Shown here: positions 1 to 7,942 of the stretch, piece after piece | Numbering within the stretch: the stretch's first letter is position 1 | How the letters are laid out: each line of letters begins with the position of its first letter | Assembly (NCBI GenBank): GCA_947503145.1 | Contig: CANNCP010000016.1 | Location: 1 to 40,226, forward strand | DNA: 40,226 nt | DNA from: an uncultured Roseovarius sp. | GTDB lineage: Bacteria; Pseudomonadota; Alphaproteobacteria; Rhodobacterales; Rhodobacteraceae | Reading direction: 5' to 3' | The notes under the pieces: model-generated | Seen by the model: the letters and a program-made list of their open reading frames with translations, nothing else | Database searches by the model: none | What the model was told of the DNA's origin: nothing | Program-made: the position numbers and the translations under genes

Positions 1-75
1 CTGGGGGCTTTGCCATCCGACAGGCGGGTCAAAATCAAATGCTGAAGCCGGGTCAGTTTTGAATGCTCATTGACA
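1..75 (-). mobile_element. IS21-like element end (left edge of window)
   Basis: Positions 2-75 are the exact reverse complement of 40153-40226. Read outward from the window the end begins TGTCAATGAGC and holds two related subterminal repeats, one starting at the GGGTCAG near 50 and one at the GGGTCAA near 27. Terminal TG...CA with several internal repeats is the arrangement known for IS21-family ends. No transposase is inside the window, so the family is inferred from end structure only. The stop codon of the truncated LysR gene lies in this end. Confidence 0.6.
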
Positions 76-420
76 GGCAAACCGTGCCAACATCCCCGTT
101 ACATAGACTTCGCCGAAGGTTACAGGAGCCGAGATGCGAATGACGCCGGTCAGGCCGCGCGATCCTTCGGCAACGCTGCCGAGCAGCTCATCTAGATCAT
201 CGAGCAGCGCCGGCGCCCGCGCAATCAGGTCCTCACCCGCCGGTGTCAGCCCCACCTTGCGGGTTGTCCGCTGAAGCAGGCGGGAACCGAGGCGTTGCTC
301 GAGCGCAGCCACATATTTGGAAGTCAGCCGGTTCGACACGCCCAGTTGATGGGCGGCCGCGGTGAACGAGCCCGTCTGCGCGGTGGCCACGAAGGCCCGG
401 AGTTCATCGACGATATCCAT
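67..420 (-). pseudogene. LysR-family regulator, truncated by an IS end
   Basis: This is the N-terminal third of a LysR-type transcriptional regulator. The winged helix-turn-helix occupies residues 3-60 (FTAAAHQLGVSNRLTSKYV recognition region), followed by the linker helix and the first strand of the effector domain (GVIRISAPVTFGE). Family members are about 300 residues; this reading frame stops after 117 because the IS end begins at base 75, and the last two residues and the stop are IS-encoded. It is divergent from the quinone-detoxification operon starting at 548, the usual place for the cognate activator. The remaining piece could bind DNA but lacks the effector-sensing and most of the oligomerisation region, so the operon has probably lost normal control or is regulated from elsewhere. 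Confidence 0.85.
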
Positions 421-474
421 GGCAAATTACTTAGTACATTTTGTGGATAGTCATTCTCCATAGTCGCCATTTCA

Positions 475-488
475 TTGCCTAAAGGCAA
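475..488. promoter_or_regulatory. Candidate LysR operator in the divergent region
   Basis: TTGCC-TAAA-GGCAA is a 14-bp dyad about 60 bp upstream of the start at 548 and 55 bp from the LysR start. A dyad midway between a LysR gene and its divergent target is where a LysR box is expected. Assignment is by position only. Confidence 0.3.
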
Positions 489-547
489 GGCGTATCTTCC
501 TGACAGATCAAACAGCGCCTGAAGGCGCGCACTGAAAGGAACAAGTC

Positions 548-1126
548 ATGAAAATCGCAATCATTGGTAACGGCAATGTCGGATCCGGTCTGGCAAATAT
601 CCTGAGCAAAACACAACATGAAGTAGGGACCTTTGGTCGCGCCGACGATGTGGCAAAGGCCGTGACTGAGGCCGATATCGTTATCTTCGCGACACCCTAT
701 GGGGCAGCTGCCGAAATCGCCGACCAGGCAGACTTCACCGGCAAGATCGTCATCGATGTGTCCAACCCCGTCACCGAGGATTTCTCGGCCCTGCAACTCG
801 GTACCACCACGTCGGCCGCCGAGGCGATCGCTGCGCTCGTTCCGGGAGCGTTCGTCGTGAAGGCATTCAACACGATCTTCGCCCAGCACTATGCGGGGGA
901 TCTCAAGCTGGACGGTCAGCCGTTGCAGACTTTTATCGCCGCCGACGACGAGACGGCGCGCGAAACTGTGAAAACGCTGGCCGCAGAGGCCGGGTTCGAG
1001 CCGGTCGATGCCGGCTCCCTGTCCACCGCCCGTCAGCTTGAGCCGCTTGGCTTCCTGAATATCCAGTTCGGCTATGTGCTCGGAAAAGGCACCGAGATCG
1101 CGCCGCGCTGGCAGTTTTCCGCCTGA
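548..1126 (+). CDS. NADPH-dependent F420-reductase-like / NAD(P)-binding oxidoreductase
   Basis: A 192-residue single-domain Rossmann protein. The dinucleotide-binding glycine motif GNGNVGSG is at residues 8-15 and a conserved DVSNP segment lies near residue 75. The family (NADPH-dependent F420 reductase / NADP oxidoreductase, coenzyme F420-dependent) transfers hydride between NADP and a cofactor or a small carbonyl or quinone substrate; in bacteria without F420 the substrate is usually unknown. The start is supported by an AAGGA-type ribosome site at 536-541. It is first in a run of six co-directional genes, each preceded by a similar AAGGA site. Context suggests reduction of quinones or related electrophiles, but the exact reaction cannot be read from the sequence. 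Confidence 0.8.
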   Translation: MKIAIIGNGNVGSGLANILSKTQHEVGTFGRADDVAKAVTEADIVIFATPYGAAAEIADQADFTGKIVIDVSNPVTEDFSALQLGTTTSAAEAIAALVPGAFVVKAFNTIFAQHYAGDLKLDGQPLQTFIAADDETARETVKTLAAEAGFEPVDAGSLSTARQLEPLGFLNIQFGYVLGKGTEIAPRWQFSA

Positions 1127-1155
1127 CCCAACCTCCCGAACAAAGGAAAAAGACA

Positions 1156-1599
1156 ATGTCCAACGCAAACCATCATAACCCGCCTCAATCACCGCTGATC
1201 CCCGGCGTGGCGAATGCCGATCTGGCAGCCACAATCCTGCGCGTTGCGCTGGGAATCCTGTTCATCGCCCATGGCTGGCTGAAACTCGTGATCTTCACGC
1301 CGGCGGGAACGACCGCCTTCTTCGAAAGCCTCGGCTTTCCGGGAACACTCGCCTATCTCGTAATGGCCGCCGAGCTTGCCGGTGGCGTGGCGCTGATCCT
1401 CGGCGTCTGGACCCGCTGGGTGTCGCTCGCGCTGGTGCCGGTCCTGCTCGGCTCGATCTACGCGCCGCATGGCGCGGCCGGTTTCTTCTTCTCGAATGAA
1501 GGCGGCGGCTGGGAATATCCCGCATTCTGGGCGATCACACTGGTCGTGCAAGCTCTGCTGGGCGACGGCGCCTATGCGCTCAAGCGCAGCCGGAACTGA
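1156..1599 (+). CDS. DoxX-family membrane protein (CatD-like)
   Basis: 147 residues with four hydrophobic segments (about 25-45, 60-85, 88-108, 118-138), the layout of the DoxX/DoxD family of inner-membrane proteins. The N-terminal ADLAATILRVALGILFIAHG region with its Arg and the HGWLK stretch is typical. In Bacillus the related CatD (DoxX) is encoded beside CatE (a ring-cleavage dioxygenase) and the pair protects against catechols; here the next gene is a VOC dioxygenase, so the pairing is conserved. The gap from the previous gene is 29 bp, with an AAAGGAAA ribosome site. It probably works in quinone redox balance at the membrane, inferred from pairing rather than from catalytic residues. 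Confidence 0.85.
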   Translation: MSNANHHNPPQSPLIPGVANADLAATILRVALGILFIAHGWLKLVIFTPAGTTAFFESLGFPGTLAYLVMAAELAGGVALILGVWTRWVSLALVPVLLGSIYAPHGAAGFFFSNEGGGWEYPAFWAITLVVQALLGDGAYALKRSRN

Positions 1600-1662
1600 T
1601 CCGATCCGCCTTCATGGTGCGGGGCAAGCAGCCCCGCCCCCATTCCCCAAAGGAGTATCACG

Positions 1663-2490
1663 ATGGCCAATCCAATCGAAAAATTCGACATGAATGCCGC
1701 GCCGATCCGCATCGATACCGTTCGGCTCAGGGTGCGGGATCTGGATGCCGTTTCGTCCTTCTACCGTGACGTTCTGGGGCTGGTGCCGCTGGCAGAAGCC
1801 GGAAGCAGCGTGACACTGGGCACCGAAGAAACGCCGCTGCTGCATCTTGATGGCGACCCGTCGTTTCGTCCGCGCGATCCCAGGCAGGCGGGGCTGTTTC
1901 ACACCGCCTTCCTGCTGCCGTCGCGCGGCGATCTGGCCCGATGGCTCGGCCATGTCACCGAAAGGGACACGCGGCTGCAGGGGGCGTCGGATCACATCGT
2001 CAGCGAAGCGATCTACCTGGCCGATCCCGAAGGCAATGGGATTGAGGTTTATGTCGACCGACCACCAAGCCAGTGGCGCGATCGCGCGGGCGAGATCCGC
2101 ATGGCAACGGACCCGCTGGACCTCAAAGATCTGATGCGCGCGGGGCAAGGCCGGACATGGGCCGGTTTCCCGAAAGGCGGCATCATCGGCCACGTTCATT
2201 TGCAGGTCGGCGACACGAAAGAGGCGGATCGCTTCTATCACGACACGCTCGGCCTCGACATCGCCGCGACCTATCCCGGCGCGAGTTTCTACGGCAGCGG
2301 CGGTTATCACCACCAGCTGGCCGGCAACATCTGGAACAGCCGCAGTGCCGGGACGCGGGACGCGTCCGAGGCGGGGCTGAGCGAAATCACCCTCGGCGTC
2401 GATCCGACAGCGCGTCAGGCGATCACGCAGCGCCTTGGCGGCGATCGCTTTTCCGATCCCTGGGGCACCGCCTTCGCCCTGGCGCTGTAA
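1663..2490 (+). CDS. VOC-family ring-cleavage dioxygenase (CatE-like)
   Basis: 275 residues made of two vicinal-oxygen-chelate modules (about 15-125 and 165-270). Module one has the VRDLDAVSSFYRDVLGL signature and ends with GNGIEVYVDRP, supplying the usual glutamate. Module two begins GHVHLQVGDTKEADRFYHD, giving a likely metal-ligand His. Two-module proteins of this length match CatE-type catechol-2,3-dioxygenases, which open catechols or hydroquinones in the cytoplasm with Fe(II). It follows DoxX by 63 bp and precedes a glutathionyl-hydroquinone reductase-like gene, supporting a role in removing hydroquinones. An AAAGGAG ribosome site sits at about 1650. A glyoxalase-like or fosfomycin-type function is less likely given the two-module size. 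Confidence 0.82.
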   Translation: MANPIEKFDMNAAPIRIDTVRLRVRDLDAVSSFYRDVLGLVPLAEAGSSVTLGTEETPLLHLDGDPSFRPRDPRQAGLFHTAFLLPSRGDLARWLGHVTERDTRLQGASDHIVSEAIYLADPEGNGIEVYVDRPPSQWRDRAGEIRMATDPLDLKDLMRAGQGRTWAGFPKGGIIGHVHLQVGDTKEADRFYHDTLGLDIAATYPGASFYGSGGYHHQLAGNIWNSRSAGTRDASEAGLSEITLGVDPTARQAITQRLGGDRFSDPWGTAFALAL

Positions 2491-2529
2491 GGTGATTTGC
2501 GAACCTGATAGTAATAAAGGAGACAAGAC

Positions 2530-3507
2530 ATGCTTGTGAATGGAAAATGGGTCGAGAACTGGCAGCCTGTCCAGAAGGCCGATGAACAGGGGCGTTTCGT
2601 GCGCCAGGTTTCGGAGTTCCGGAACTGGATCACAACCGACGGGCGTCCCGGCCCCACGGGCGAGGGTGGTTTCGAGGCCGAGGCCGGGCGGTACCGGCTC
2701 TATGTCGCGCTGATCTGCCCCTGGGCCTCGCGCACCCTGATCGCACGGCGCCTCAAGGGGCTAGCGGATCTGATCCCCGTCACGGTGGTCAACCCGACGC
2801 TGACCGATCAGGGCTGGCGGTTCGGCGGCTATCCGGGCGCGGATGAGGACCCGCTTTACGGATCGAGTTACATGCATGAACTCTATACCCGTGCCGATCC
2901 GCATGTTTCGGGCCGCGCCACCGTGCCGGTATTGTGGGACATGAAGCGCGGCGTCATGGTGAACAACGAAAGCGCCGACATCGTGCGCATGTTTGATACC
3001 GCCTTCGAAGCGATCGCCCCATCCGATCTGCGTCTCTATCCCGCCGCTTTGGCCGACGAGATCGACGTGCTGAACAGGCAGATTTACGAAAGCCTCAATA
3101 ACGGGGTCTACAAGGCCGGGTTCGCCTCCAGCCAAGAGGCCTATGACGAGGCCGTCGATGGGGTGTTCGCGATGCTGGACCAATTGGAGACGCGCCTCGG
3201 TGACGACCGCCCGTATCTGTTCGGCGACGAGTTGACCGAAACCGATATTCGTGCCTTCGTGACGCTCATCCGGTTCGACGCGGCCTATCACGGATTGTTC
3301 AAGACCAACCGTCGGCAAATCGCGGATTACCCGCATCTTTCAGCGCATATGGAACGCGTGCTGCGGCTGCCGGGCGTCGCGGAAACGGTGAACATGGATC
3401 ACATCACGCGAGGCTATTATTCGATCAAGGCGTTGAATCCGACGGGCATCCGGCCGGCCGGCCCGGCGCATGTCCGGCGTTTGCTTGACGTAGTCGCGGC
3501 CGACTGA
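2530..3507 (+). CDS. Glutathionyl-hydroquinone reductase-like glutathione S-transferase
   Basis: 325 residues, the length of the Xi-class GSTs (YqjG, PcpF, ECM4). The catalytic cysteine lies in the family motif ICPWASR (residues 63-69), where ordinary GSTs have Tyr or Ser. The long insertion before the cis-Pro segment (GYPGADEDPLYGSSYMHELY) and the VPVLWDMK and NNESADIVRM stretches are also typical. These enzymes use glutathione to reduce glutathionyl-(hydro)quinones in the cytoplasm. An AAAGGAGA ribosome site precedes the ATG. Placement between a dioxygenase and pirin/WrbA makes quinone detoxification very likely. Confidence 0.9.
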   Translation: MLVNGKWVENWQPVQKADEQGRFVRQVSEFRNWITTDGRPGPTGEGGFEAEAGRYRLYVALICPWASRTLIARRLKGLADLIPVTVVNPTLTDQGWRFGGYPGADEDPLYGSSYMHELYTRADPHVSGRATVPVLWDMKRGVMVNNESADIVRMFDTAFEAIAPSDLRLYPAALADEIDVLNRQIYESLNNGVYKAGFASSQEAYDEAVDGVFAMLDQLETRLGDDRPYLFGDELTETDIRAFVTLIRFDAAYHGLFKTNRRQIADYPHLSAHMERVLRLPGVAETVNMDHITRGYYSIKALNPTGIRPAGPAHVRRLLDVVAAD

Positions 3508-3627
3508 CGGAACCCGCTTGCGCGGCATTGGGATCTGCGCGCAATCGCACAGCCGATGCCACTTCTTCGCCAACAGCGATTTCGCCTCCAAGGGCCATCT
3601 TGGATGTATAAGAATAAAGGAGCCTCC

Positions 3628-4536
3628 ATGACGTTCAGACCAGTCGCAGCGACCAGCAAGGCGCAACCCGCACTGGAAGGTGCGGGCGTGCATCTGCAGC
3701 GTGTTTTCGGATTCGACGATCCTTCGTTAACCGATCCGTTTCTGATGATGGACGATTTTCGCAACGATGATCCTCGGCTTTATTCCAAGGGGTTCCCTTG
3801 GCATCCGCATCGCGGGATCGAAACGATCACCTATGTTCTGGACGGTCAGGTCGAGCATGCCGATTCGCTTGGGAACCGCGGCCTGCTCGGCCCGGGCAGC
3901 GTTCAGTGGATGACCGCCGGATCGGGTATCGTGCATCAAGAAATGCCTTCAGGCAACTCCAAGGGTCAGATGCACGGCTTCCAGCTCTGGGCCAACCTGC
4001 CCTCTTCGCTCAAGATGACGGCGCCGCGCTACCAAGACATTACCGCCGGAGACATACCTGTCGAGGGCGACGATGACGGCACGGTGGTCAAGGTCATCAC
4101 CGGCTCGTTCTGGGGCAAGACCGGCCCAGTGGACGGAATCGCAGCCAACCCGATGCTGCTCGATGTCTCGGTTCCTGCCGGGCGGCGCAAGGTGCTTCCG
4201 GTGGACACGCGGGCCAATGCACTGGCCTATGTCTTTGCTGGTTCCGGCACTTTCCGCGATGCCAGCGACCCTGTAGGCATCAAGGTTGAAAAGGAATATC
4301 GCGGGACCGAGCTGAACATCCGCGACATGACCGGAAACCGCACGCTGGTCCGTTTCGGATCCGGCGACGAGATCACGGTTCAGGCTGGCGACGAAGGTAT
4401 CCGTTTCCTGCTGATGACCGGCAGACCGATTCAGGAACCTGTCGCCTGGCATGGCCCCATCGTGATGAACACCCAGAAGGAATTGCGCCAGGCACTCCTC
4501 GAACTGAACAACGGCACCTTCATAAAGCACGCGTGA
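3628..4536 (+). CDS. Pirin-family bicupin
   Basis: 302 residues from the ATG at 3628, chosen because AAAGGA lies 6-7 bp upstream; earlier in-frame ATGs have no ribosome site. The N-terminal cupin contains [15 protein letters not shown] (about residues 58-72) and HQE near residue 100, the three-His-plus-Glu set that binds Fe in pirins. The C-terminal cupin covers about 190-290. Bacterial pirins include quercetin 2,3-dioxygenases and redox-responsive regulators. The gap of 120 bp to the preceding GST gene is the longest in the operon. Its place beside WrbA and the VOC dioxygenase favours an enzyme acting on phenolic or quinone compounds; the substrate is unknown. Confidence 0.88.
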   Translation: MTFRPVAATSKAQPALEGAGVHLQRVFGFDDPSLTDPFLMMDDFRNDDPRLYSKGFPWHPHRGIETITYVLDGQVEHADSLGNRGLLGPGSVQWMTAGSGIVHQEMPSGNSKGQMHGFQLWANLPSSLKMTAPRYQDITAGDIPVEGDDDGTVVKVITGSFWGKTGPVDGIAANPMLLDVSVPAGRRKVLPVDTRANALAYVFAGSGTFRDASDPVGIKVEKEYRGTELNIRDMTGNRTLVRFGSGDEITVQAGDEGIRFLLMTGRPIQEPVAWHGPIVMNTQKELRQALLELNNGTFIKHA

Positions 4537-4583
4537 GGATGCCGCCCGATACGAAAAACCAACCAACTGAAAAGGAAAAGACA

Positions 4584-5177
4584 ATGGCACAGCCCAAGAT
4601 CGCAATTATCTTCTACTCGACCTACGGAACCAACCATGCCGTCGCCTTGGCGGCGGCAGAGGCAGCCCGCGACGCAGGCGCGGATGTCCGCCTTCGCCGC
4701 GTTCCCGAGACGGCCCCGAAAGAGGTTGTCGAAACCCAGGACGTCTGGAAAGCGCAACTGGACAAGATGGGCGATATCCCCGAAGCGACGGCCGACGACA
4801 TGGCATGGGCCGACGGTTATTTCTTCTCGACACCGACCCGTTTCGGCGTGGCCGCCAGCCAGCTTCGGGCCTTCATTGATACGCTGGGCGGGCTCTGGGG
4901 TGCCGGCAAGCTGGCCAACAAGACCTTCACGGCCACGACGAGCGCCCAGAATCCGCATGGCGGTCAGGAAGCGACCATTCTCAGCCTGTACACCACTGCA
5001 ATGCATTGGGGCGCCATCATTGTCGCGCCGGGTTTTACCGATCAGTCGATTTTTGACGCTGGCGGCAACCCCTACGGCTTCTCGACCAACGCCAATGGCT
5101 TTGACGATGCTGGGAAGGCGGCAGTGACCCATCAGGCCAGGCGCCTGGTCGAGATGACCGGAAAGATCACCGGCTGA
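4584..5177 (+). CDS. wrbA: NAD(P)H:quinone oxidoreductase, WrbA type
   Basis: 197 residues from the ATG at 4584 (AAAAGGAAAAG ribosome site), the usual WrbA length. The flavodoxin-like fold starts [20 protein letters not shown], where the STYGTN loop holds the FMN phosphate; [17 protein letters not shown] and the later GGQEATI segment are characteristic. WrbA tetramers reduce quinones by two electrons in the cytoplasm, avoiding semiquinone radicals. It is the last gene of the operon, 47 bp after pirin. The combination with DoxX, VOC, GST and pirin is coherent for hydroquinone/quinone removal. Confidence 0.92.
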   Translation: MAQPKIAIIFYSTYGTNHAVALAAAEAARDAGADVRLRRVPETAPKEVVETQDVWKAQLDKMGDIPEATADDMAWADGYFFSTPTRFGVAASQLRAFIDTLGGLWGAGKLANKTFTATTSAQNPHGGQEATILSLYTTAMHWGAIIVAPGFTDQSIFDAGGNPYGFSTNANGFDDAGKAAVTHQARRLVEMTGKITG

Positions 5178-5351
5178 TCGAGACGGCAGATCGCGGGCGA
5201 TATCGCGGCGCAAACCAGCGCGCCCCACCGCCCGCGAAACCGGTCATACGCAGCAAAAATATCAGTTCGTGGGACAAGAAGACTGCTGTTGCGAAGTCGT
5301 TAATGTCGTTTTGCACAAATAAGTTCAGCAGTTTTTTACCCTTCGGCAGGA
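5178..5351. other. Gene-free stretch after wrbA
   Basis: No convincing gene is visible in these 174 bp. Short frames exist on both strands but none has a ribosome site plus recognisable motifs. There is no clear rho-independent terminator after wrbA. Confidence 0.5.
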
Positions 5352-5504
5352 TCAACTGCAACCGGCGGGGCCGTCGCGCACCGCCTCGACCCGGATATCG
5401 CCGGTCTGCAACACCCGGCTGCGGCTGCGCGCGTAGCGACCTTTCACGTTGGCTGCGAGATCGTCCAGTGAAAGATACTGCTCGTCATCGGGTCGGCTGA
5501 ATCA
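5352..5504 (-). pseudogene. Fragment resembling a DUF932-type plasmid protein
   Basis: On the minus strand, between stops at 5502-5504 and 5352-5354, lies an open stretch of about 49 codons with strongly coding character. It reads FSRPDDEQYLSLDDLAANV, then a KGRYARSRSRV run, ending near DIRVEA. From memory this matches the N-terminal part of DUF932-family proteins on rhodobacterial plasmids, where FSR, SLDDL and RSRSR are conserved. No start codon or downstream domain remains. The function of the family is unsettled (sometimes linked to plasmid maintenance or anti-restriction). It is a relic rather than a working gene. Confidence 0.4.
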
Positions 5505-5798
5505 TTCGGGCGACATCCGCCCGTTCCGCTCGCCCCGGCTGACATCTACCTTATAGCCACCTGCCCTTGTTGGTAGTACAGCGTCCAAGAATTCCACAAC
5601 ACCCATCGGCATTCCTCCGTGATAGGCGCTGGAAGCCACTCTCCCAGCCTTTAACCCGTCGCGAAAGCAACCAACACCTCTTTGACTGTTAACTCCGCAG
5701 CTTGATGGAAAATTTTTGCGACGAAACGTGGCTTGCCGAACGCTCACCATGCCAAGCATTCTTTCAGTTGAGATGATGTGATGGTCATTCAACGCGCT
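5505..5798. other. Gene-poor stretch downstream of the CDF gene, with one repeat copy
   Basis: A 96-codon open frame on the minus strand (5502-5792) has no family resemblance and no ribosome site, so I do not call it. The stretch contains the first copy of the 39-bp direct repeat at 5654-5692. Confidence 0.4.
5654..5692 (+). repeat. 39-bp direct repeat, copy 1 (downstream of the CDF gene)
   Basis: Aligned with 6792-6830 this copy matches at 33 of 39 positions, in the same orientation, and the pair brackets the CDF exporter. The shared core is CAACCAACACCTCT. On the minus strand both copies read as open frames with similar residues (KEVLV/REVLV...ATG), so they may be relics of the same coding sequence. 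Confidence 0.6.
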
Positions 5799-6689
5799 CT
5801 ATTCTAACACGACAATTCCAGTGCGCTTTGACTTATGCTCAGGTTCAACGTGGATGGTGATGCGCGCATCTGGAACCGCTTTGGCGATACCAACCTCAAC
5901 TCTGTCACAGATCTCGTGGGCGTCGAAAACCGTCATTTCGCTTGGGACCACAAGATGAAATTCTACAAAGTTCGCACTGCCCGCATGACGGGTCCTGAGA
6001 TCGTGCGCTTCGACCGCTCCGGCCGCTTCGATTGAGATGGCTTCACGTATGCTGGCCAGAATCTCTTCTGGAACCGCCTCATCCATCAGGCCGCTCAGCG
6101 ACTCTTTCACGACGCGAGAACCAGACCATATGATATTGATCGCAACCAATGCAGCCATAAGCGGGTCAAGGACCCACCATCCGGTAGCAAGTGCAAGAAG
6201 AACTCCCATCGCGACGCCTGCGGACGTAAAGACATCGGTCCATAGATGCCTCCCATCGGCGACCAACGCTGGAGATTTCAGTAGACGCCCTCTTCGAACC
6301 AGCACGAAGGCCCACATCGCATTGAGCATCGTGGCCGTTCCGTTCACCAGAAGGCCCTCTATCGGAGCGCCAAGCGCGCGAGGGCTTAGGAAGCCTTCGT
6401 ACGCCTCCCGCAGGATGAATATCGCCGCTACGATGATCATCACCCCCTCTAGGACGGCGCTGAAGAACTCCGCCTTGTGGTGACCAAAGGGATGATTTGC
6501 GTCCGGCGGTCGCGCCGCGATCCGTATCGCAACGAGCGCGGCGAACGCAGTTGCGAGGTTCACAGTGCTTTCGAGCGCGTCCGAGAGCAACGCCACGGAG
6601 CCTGTCATCAGCCATGCCAGTGTCTTTAACGCTAGAACAATGCTCCCAACGACAAGACTTCCAAAAGCAAGTTTGAGCGCAGAATGCAT
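5799..6689 (-). CDS. Cation diffusion facilitator (CDF) family metal exporter
   Basis: 296 residues: an N-terminal membrane domain (about 1-205, roughly six hydrophobic segments) and a C-terminal cytoplasmic domain (about 210-285). The second membrane helix carries SDALESTVN and the fifth carries DGRHLWTD, where CDF proteins place their metal-binding acidic and His residues; the HPFGHHKAE loop between helices is a signature. CDF proteins exchange cytoplasmic Zn, Co, Cd, Fe or Mn for protons. The DALES variant in helix 2, rather than HxxxD, leaves the metal open. The start has a GGAG site 7 bp upstream. It stands alone, with a palindrome upstream and direct repeats on both sides, so it may be a mobile cassette. 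Confidence 0.93.
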   Translation of the reverse strand: MHSALKLAFGSLVVGSIVLALKTLAWLMTGSVALLSDALESTVNLATAFAALVAIRIAARPPDANHPFGHHKAEFFSAVLEGVMIIVAAIFILREAYEGFLSPRALGAPIEGLLVNGTATMLNAMWAFVLVRRGRLLKSPALVADGRHLWTDVFTSAGVAMGVLLALATGWWVLDPLMAALVAINIIWSGSRVVKESLSGLMDEAVPEEILASIREAISIEAAGAVEAHDLRTRHAGSANFVEFHLVVPSEMTVFDAHEICDRVEVGIAKAVPDARITIHVEPEHKSKRTGIVVLE

Positions 6690-6736
6690 TTTTGCTCCGA
6701 TATAAAGGCATTTGAATTACAGGTCGGCAATGAACT

Positions 6737-6752
6737 ATTCAACCTATTGAAT
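6737..6752. promoter_or_regulatory. Dyad upstream of the CDF gene
   Basis: ATTCAA-CCTA-TTGAAT is a 16-bp perfect dyad about 50-65 bp upstream of the CDF start codon, within the expected promoter region. It is a candidate operator for an unidentified regulator. Confidence 0.35.
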
Positions 6753-6791
6753 TTGCCAATGATAATGCCTCTCACTCCGAACAGGAAGCAC

Positions 6792-6830
6792 ACCGGTCGC
6801 TAAATCAACCAACACCTCTCTGACTCTCAA
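6792..6830 (+). repeat. 39-bp direct repeat, copy 2 (upstream of the CDF gene)
   Basis: This is the second copy of the repeat at 5654-5692 (33 of 39 identical, same orientation), lying 103 bp upstream of the CDF start. See copy 1 for the shared core and its reading on the minus strand. Confidence 0.6.
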
Positions 6831-6902
6831 ACGCAGGCCGAGGTCGAAGTACCGCCTGTTGGCAAGCAGCCCGGCGCAGGCACAGTGACACCGGGTGCTG
6901 AC

Positions 6903-7289
6903 CTAACTGTTCGGGCGAGACTTCAAGCTGGCCATCGCATCAAGGAAGGCCTGATCCAGCACCGGATCGTCCCATCTGCCAGCGACGGCCATCCAGCGAT
7001 CAAGGTCCTCCCGGAAACCCGGATCATCGCTCTTGATGTGAAACGTGAACAGGCGGTTGACGATGTCCCGCATCAGGCTTGCCATCTGGCCGTTGTCGAT
7101 ATGGGCGGCCTCAAGCCATGGTATTTCGCGGCCCTCGGCATCGATCACGAGGACATCGGAATAATCCCCCGTCTTGGTTGTTGGCACCGTGCCTGCGTGC
7201 AGGTCTTCGAGGCGCGAATTGCGGATGCAGATCATGGCCATGATCTTCGCAAGATTGGCCGCGATGCGGTCTTCGTCAGCGGGTTTCAT
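6903..7289 (-). CDS. Hypothetical protein downstream of parDE
   Basis: 128 residues from the ATG at 7289, preceded by a GAGG ribosome site. No catalytic motif is recognised. It is acidic and soluble with no signal peptide or membrane segment. An N-terminal helix with several Met residues (ANLAKIMAMICIRNS) is followed by a strand-rich middle (DYSDVLVIDAEGREIPW) and a helical C-terminus. It is co-directional with parDE, 61 bp downstream of parE, and could be in the same transcript. I recall similar small plasmid-encoded proteins in alphaproteobacteria but assign no function. Confidence 0.65.
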   Translation of the reverse strand: MKPADEDRIAANLAKIMAMICIRNSRLEDLHAGTVPTTKTGDYSDVLVIDAEGREIPWLEAAHIDNGQMASLMRDIVNRLFTFHIKSDDPGFREDLDRWMAVAGRWDDPVLDQAFLDAMASLKSRPNS

Positions 7290-7350
7290 GGTCAAATCCT
7301 CATGTGGTAGATAAATATCGACTGTCGGCTTGTGTGACACAAGGACAGGA

Positions 7351-7662
7351 TCATTCGTTGAGATAAGCCGTCCAATTTTGCCGCGCATGCACAATACGCA
7401 GCACGCTTACCCAGCTGGCTTCGATCCGATAGAGGATGAGATGGGACCCTGAGCGGTACACCCGCACCGGTGGGCGAATTTCGAGCCGTTCGCGCGCGAT
7501 TTCCGGGTGTCGGACCAGCAGGGACATATCGCTGGCAATCGCGAGGATGTAGGTTTCGGCCTGGCCAACAGACCAGATGCGCACGGTATAATCCCAGATC
7601 GCGTCCAGATCGCTCAAAGCTGCGGGGGACAGCCTGTATTCAGTGACCGGTGGTGTCGGCAT
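7351..7662 (-). CDS. parE: ParE/RelE-superfamily toxin
   Basis: 103 residues from the ATG at 7662. It opens with the family pattern YRLSPAALSDLDAIWDYT and closes with a strand pair ending in ILRIVHARQNW, the arrangement of ParE toxins. ParE proteins poison DNA gyrase, whereas RelE proteins cut ribosome-bound mRNA; absence of the RelE catalytic set and pairing with a ParD-type antitoxin favour ParE. The start overlaps the antitoxin gene by 23 bp, typical of translational coupling. Likely role: stabilisation of the plasmid region by post-segregational killing. Confidence 0.9.
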   Translation of the reverse strand: MPTPPVTEYRLSPAALSDLDAIWDYTVRIWSVGQAETYILAIASDMSLLVRHPEIARERLEIRPPVRVYRSGSHLILYRIEASWVSVLRIVHARQNWTAYLNE

Positions 7663-7894
7663 TATGTTCTCGCTTGCCGGCAAGAAATGCTTCGACATCC
7701 AAATGCCTTGCGGGACCACTGGCGATGCCCTCATCGACGAGCTGTTGCAGCTCCGCAATGGCGCGGTGGCGGTCCTGATCTCGTCGGATCAGATCGCGCA
7801 CGTAGTCACTGGCGTTGCTGTAGCGCCCATCCTTGGTTTGCGCCTCGACCCAGATCTTCATCGGATCGGGCAATGAGACATTCATCGTGGCCAT
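7640..7894 (-). CDS. parD: ParD-type ribbon-helix-helix antitoxin
   Basis: 84 residues from the ATG at 7894, with AAAGGAGAT upstream. The N-terminal ribbon-helix-helix motif is MNVSLPDPMKIWVEAQ followed by YSNASDYVRDLIR (residues 4-38), the standard ParD DNA-binding dimer fold. The C-terminal half is charged, fitting a disordered toxin-neutralising tail. It precedes parE with overlap and should repress the operon from a site just upstream (about 7895-7935). An earlier in-frame Met lacks a ribosome site. Confidence 0.92.
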   Translation of the reverse strand: MATMNVSLPDPMKIWVEAQTKDGRYSNASDYVRDLIRRDQDRHRAIAELQQLVDEGIASGPARHLDVEAFLAGKREHNADTTGH

Positions 7895-7942
7895 GATCTT
7901 GATCTCCTTTGTCATGAAGATGGCATAGATTGCCAAAGTTTG

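Noticed and set aside
479..1234. 251-codon open frame on the minus strand
   Set aside because: It lies opposite the clear Rossmann reductase gene, has no family motifs and reflects GC-rich codon bias.
1612..2526. 304-codon open frame on the minus strand
   Set aside because: It mirrors the VOC dioxygenase gene, which has ribosome site and domain motifs; the mirror frame has neither.
4431..5228. 265-codon open frame on the minus strand
   Set aside because: It is opposite pirin and wrbA; no recognisable protein family.
5502..5792. 96-codon open frame downstream of the CDF gene
   Set aside because: No ribosome site, no family resemblance and it crosses one repeat copy; treated as non-coding.
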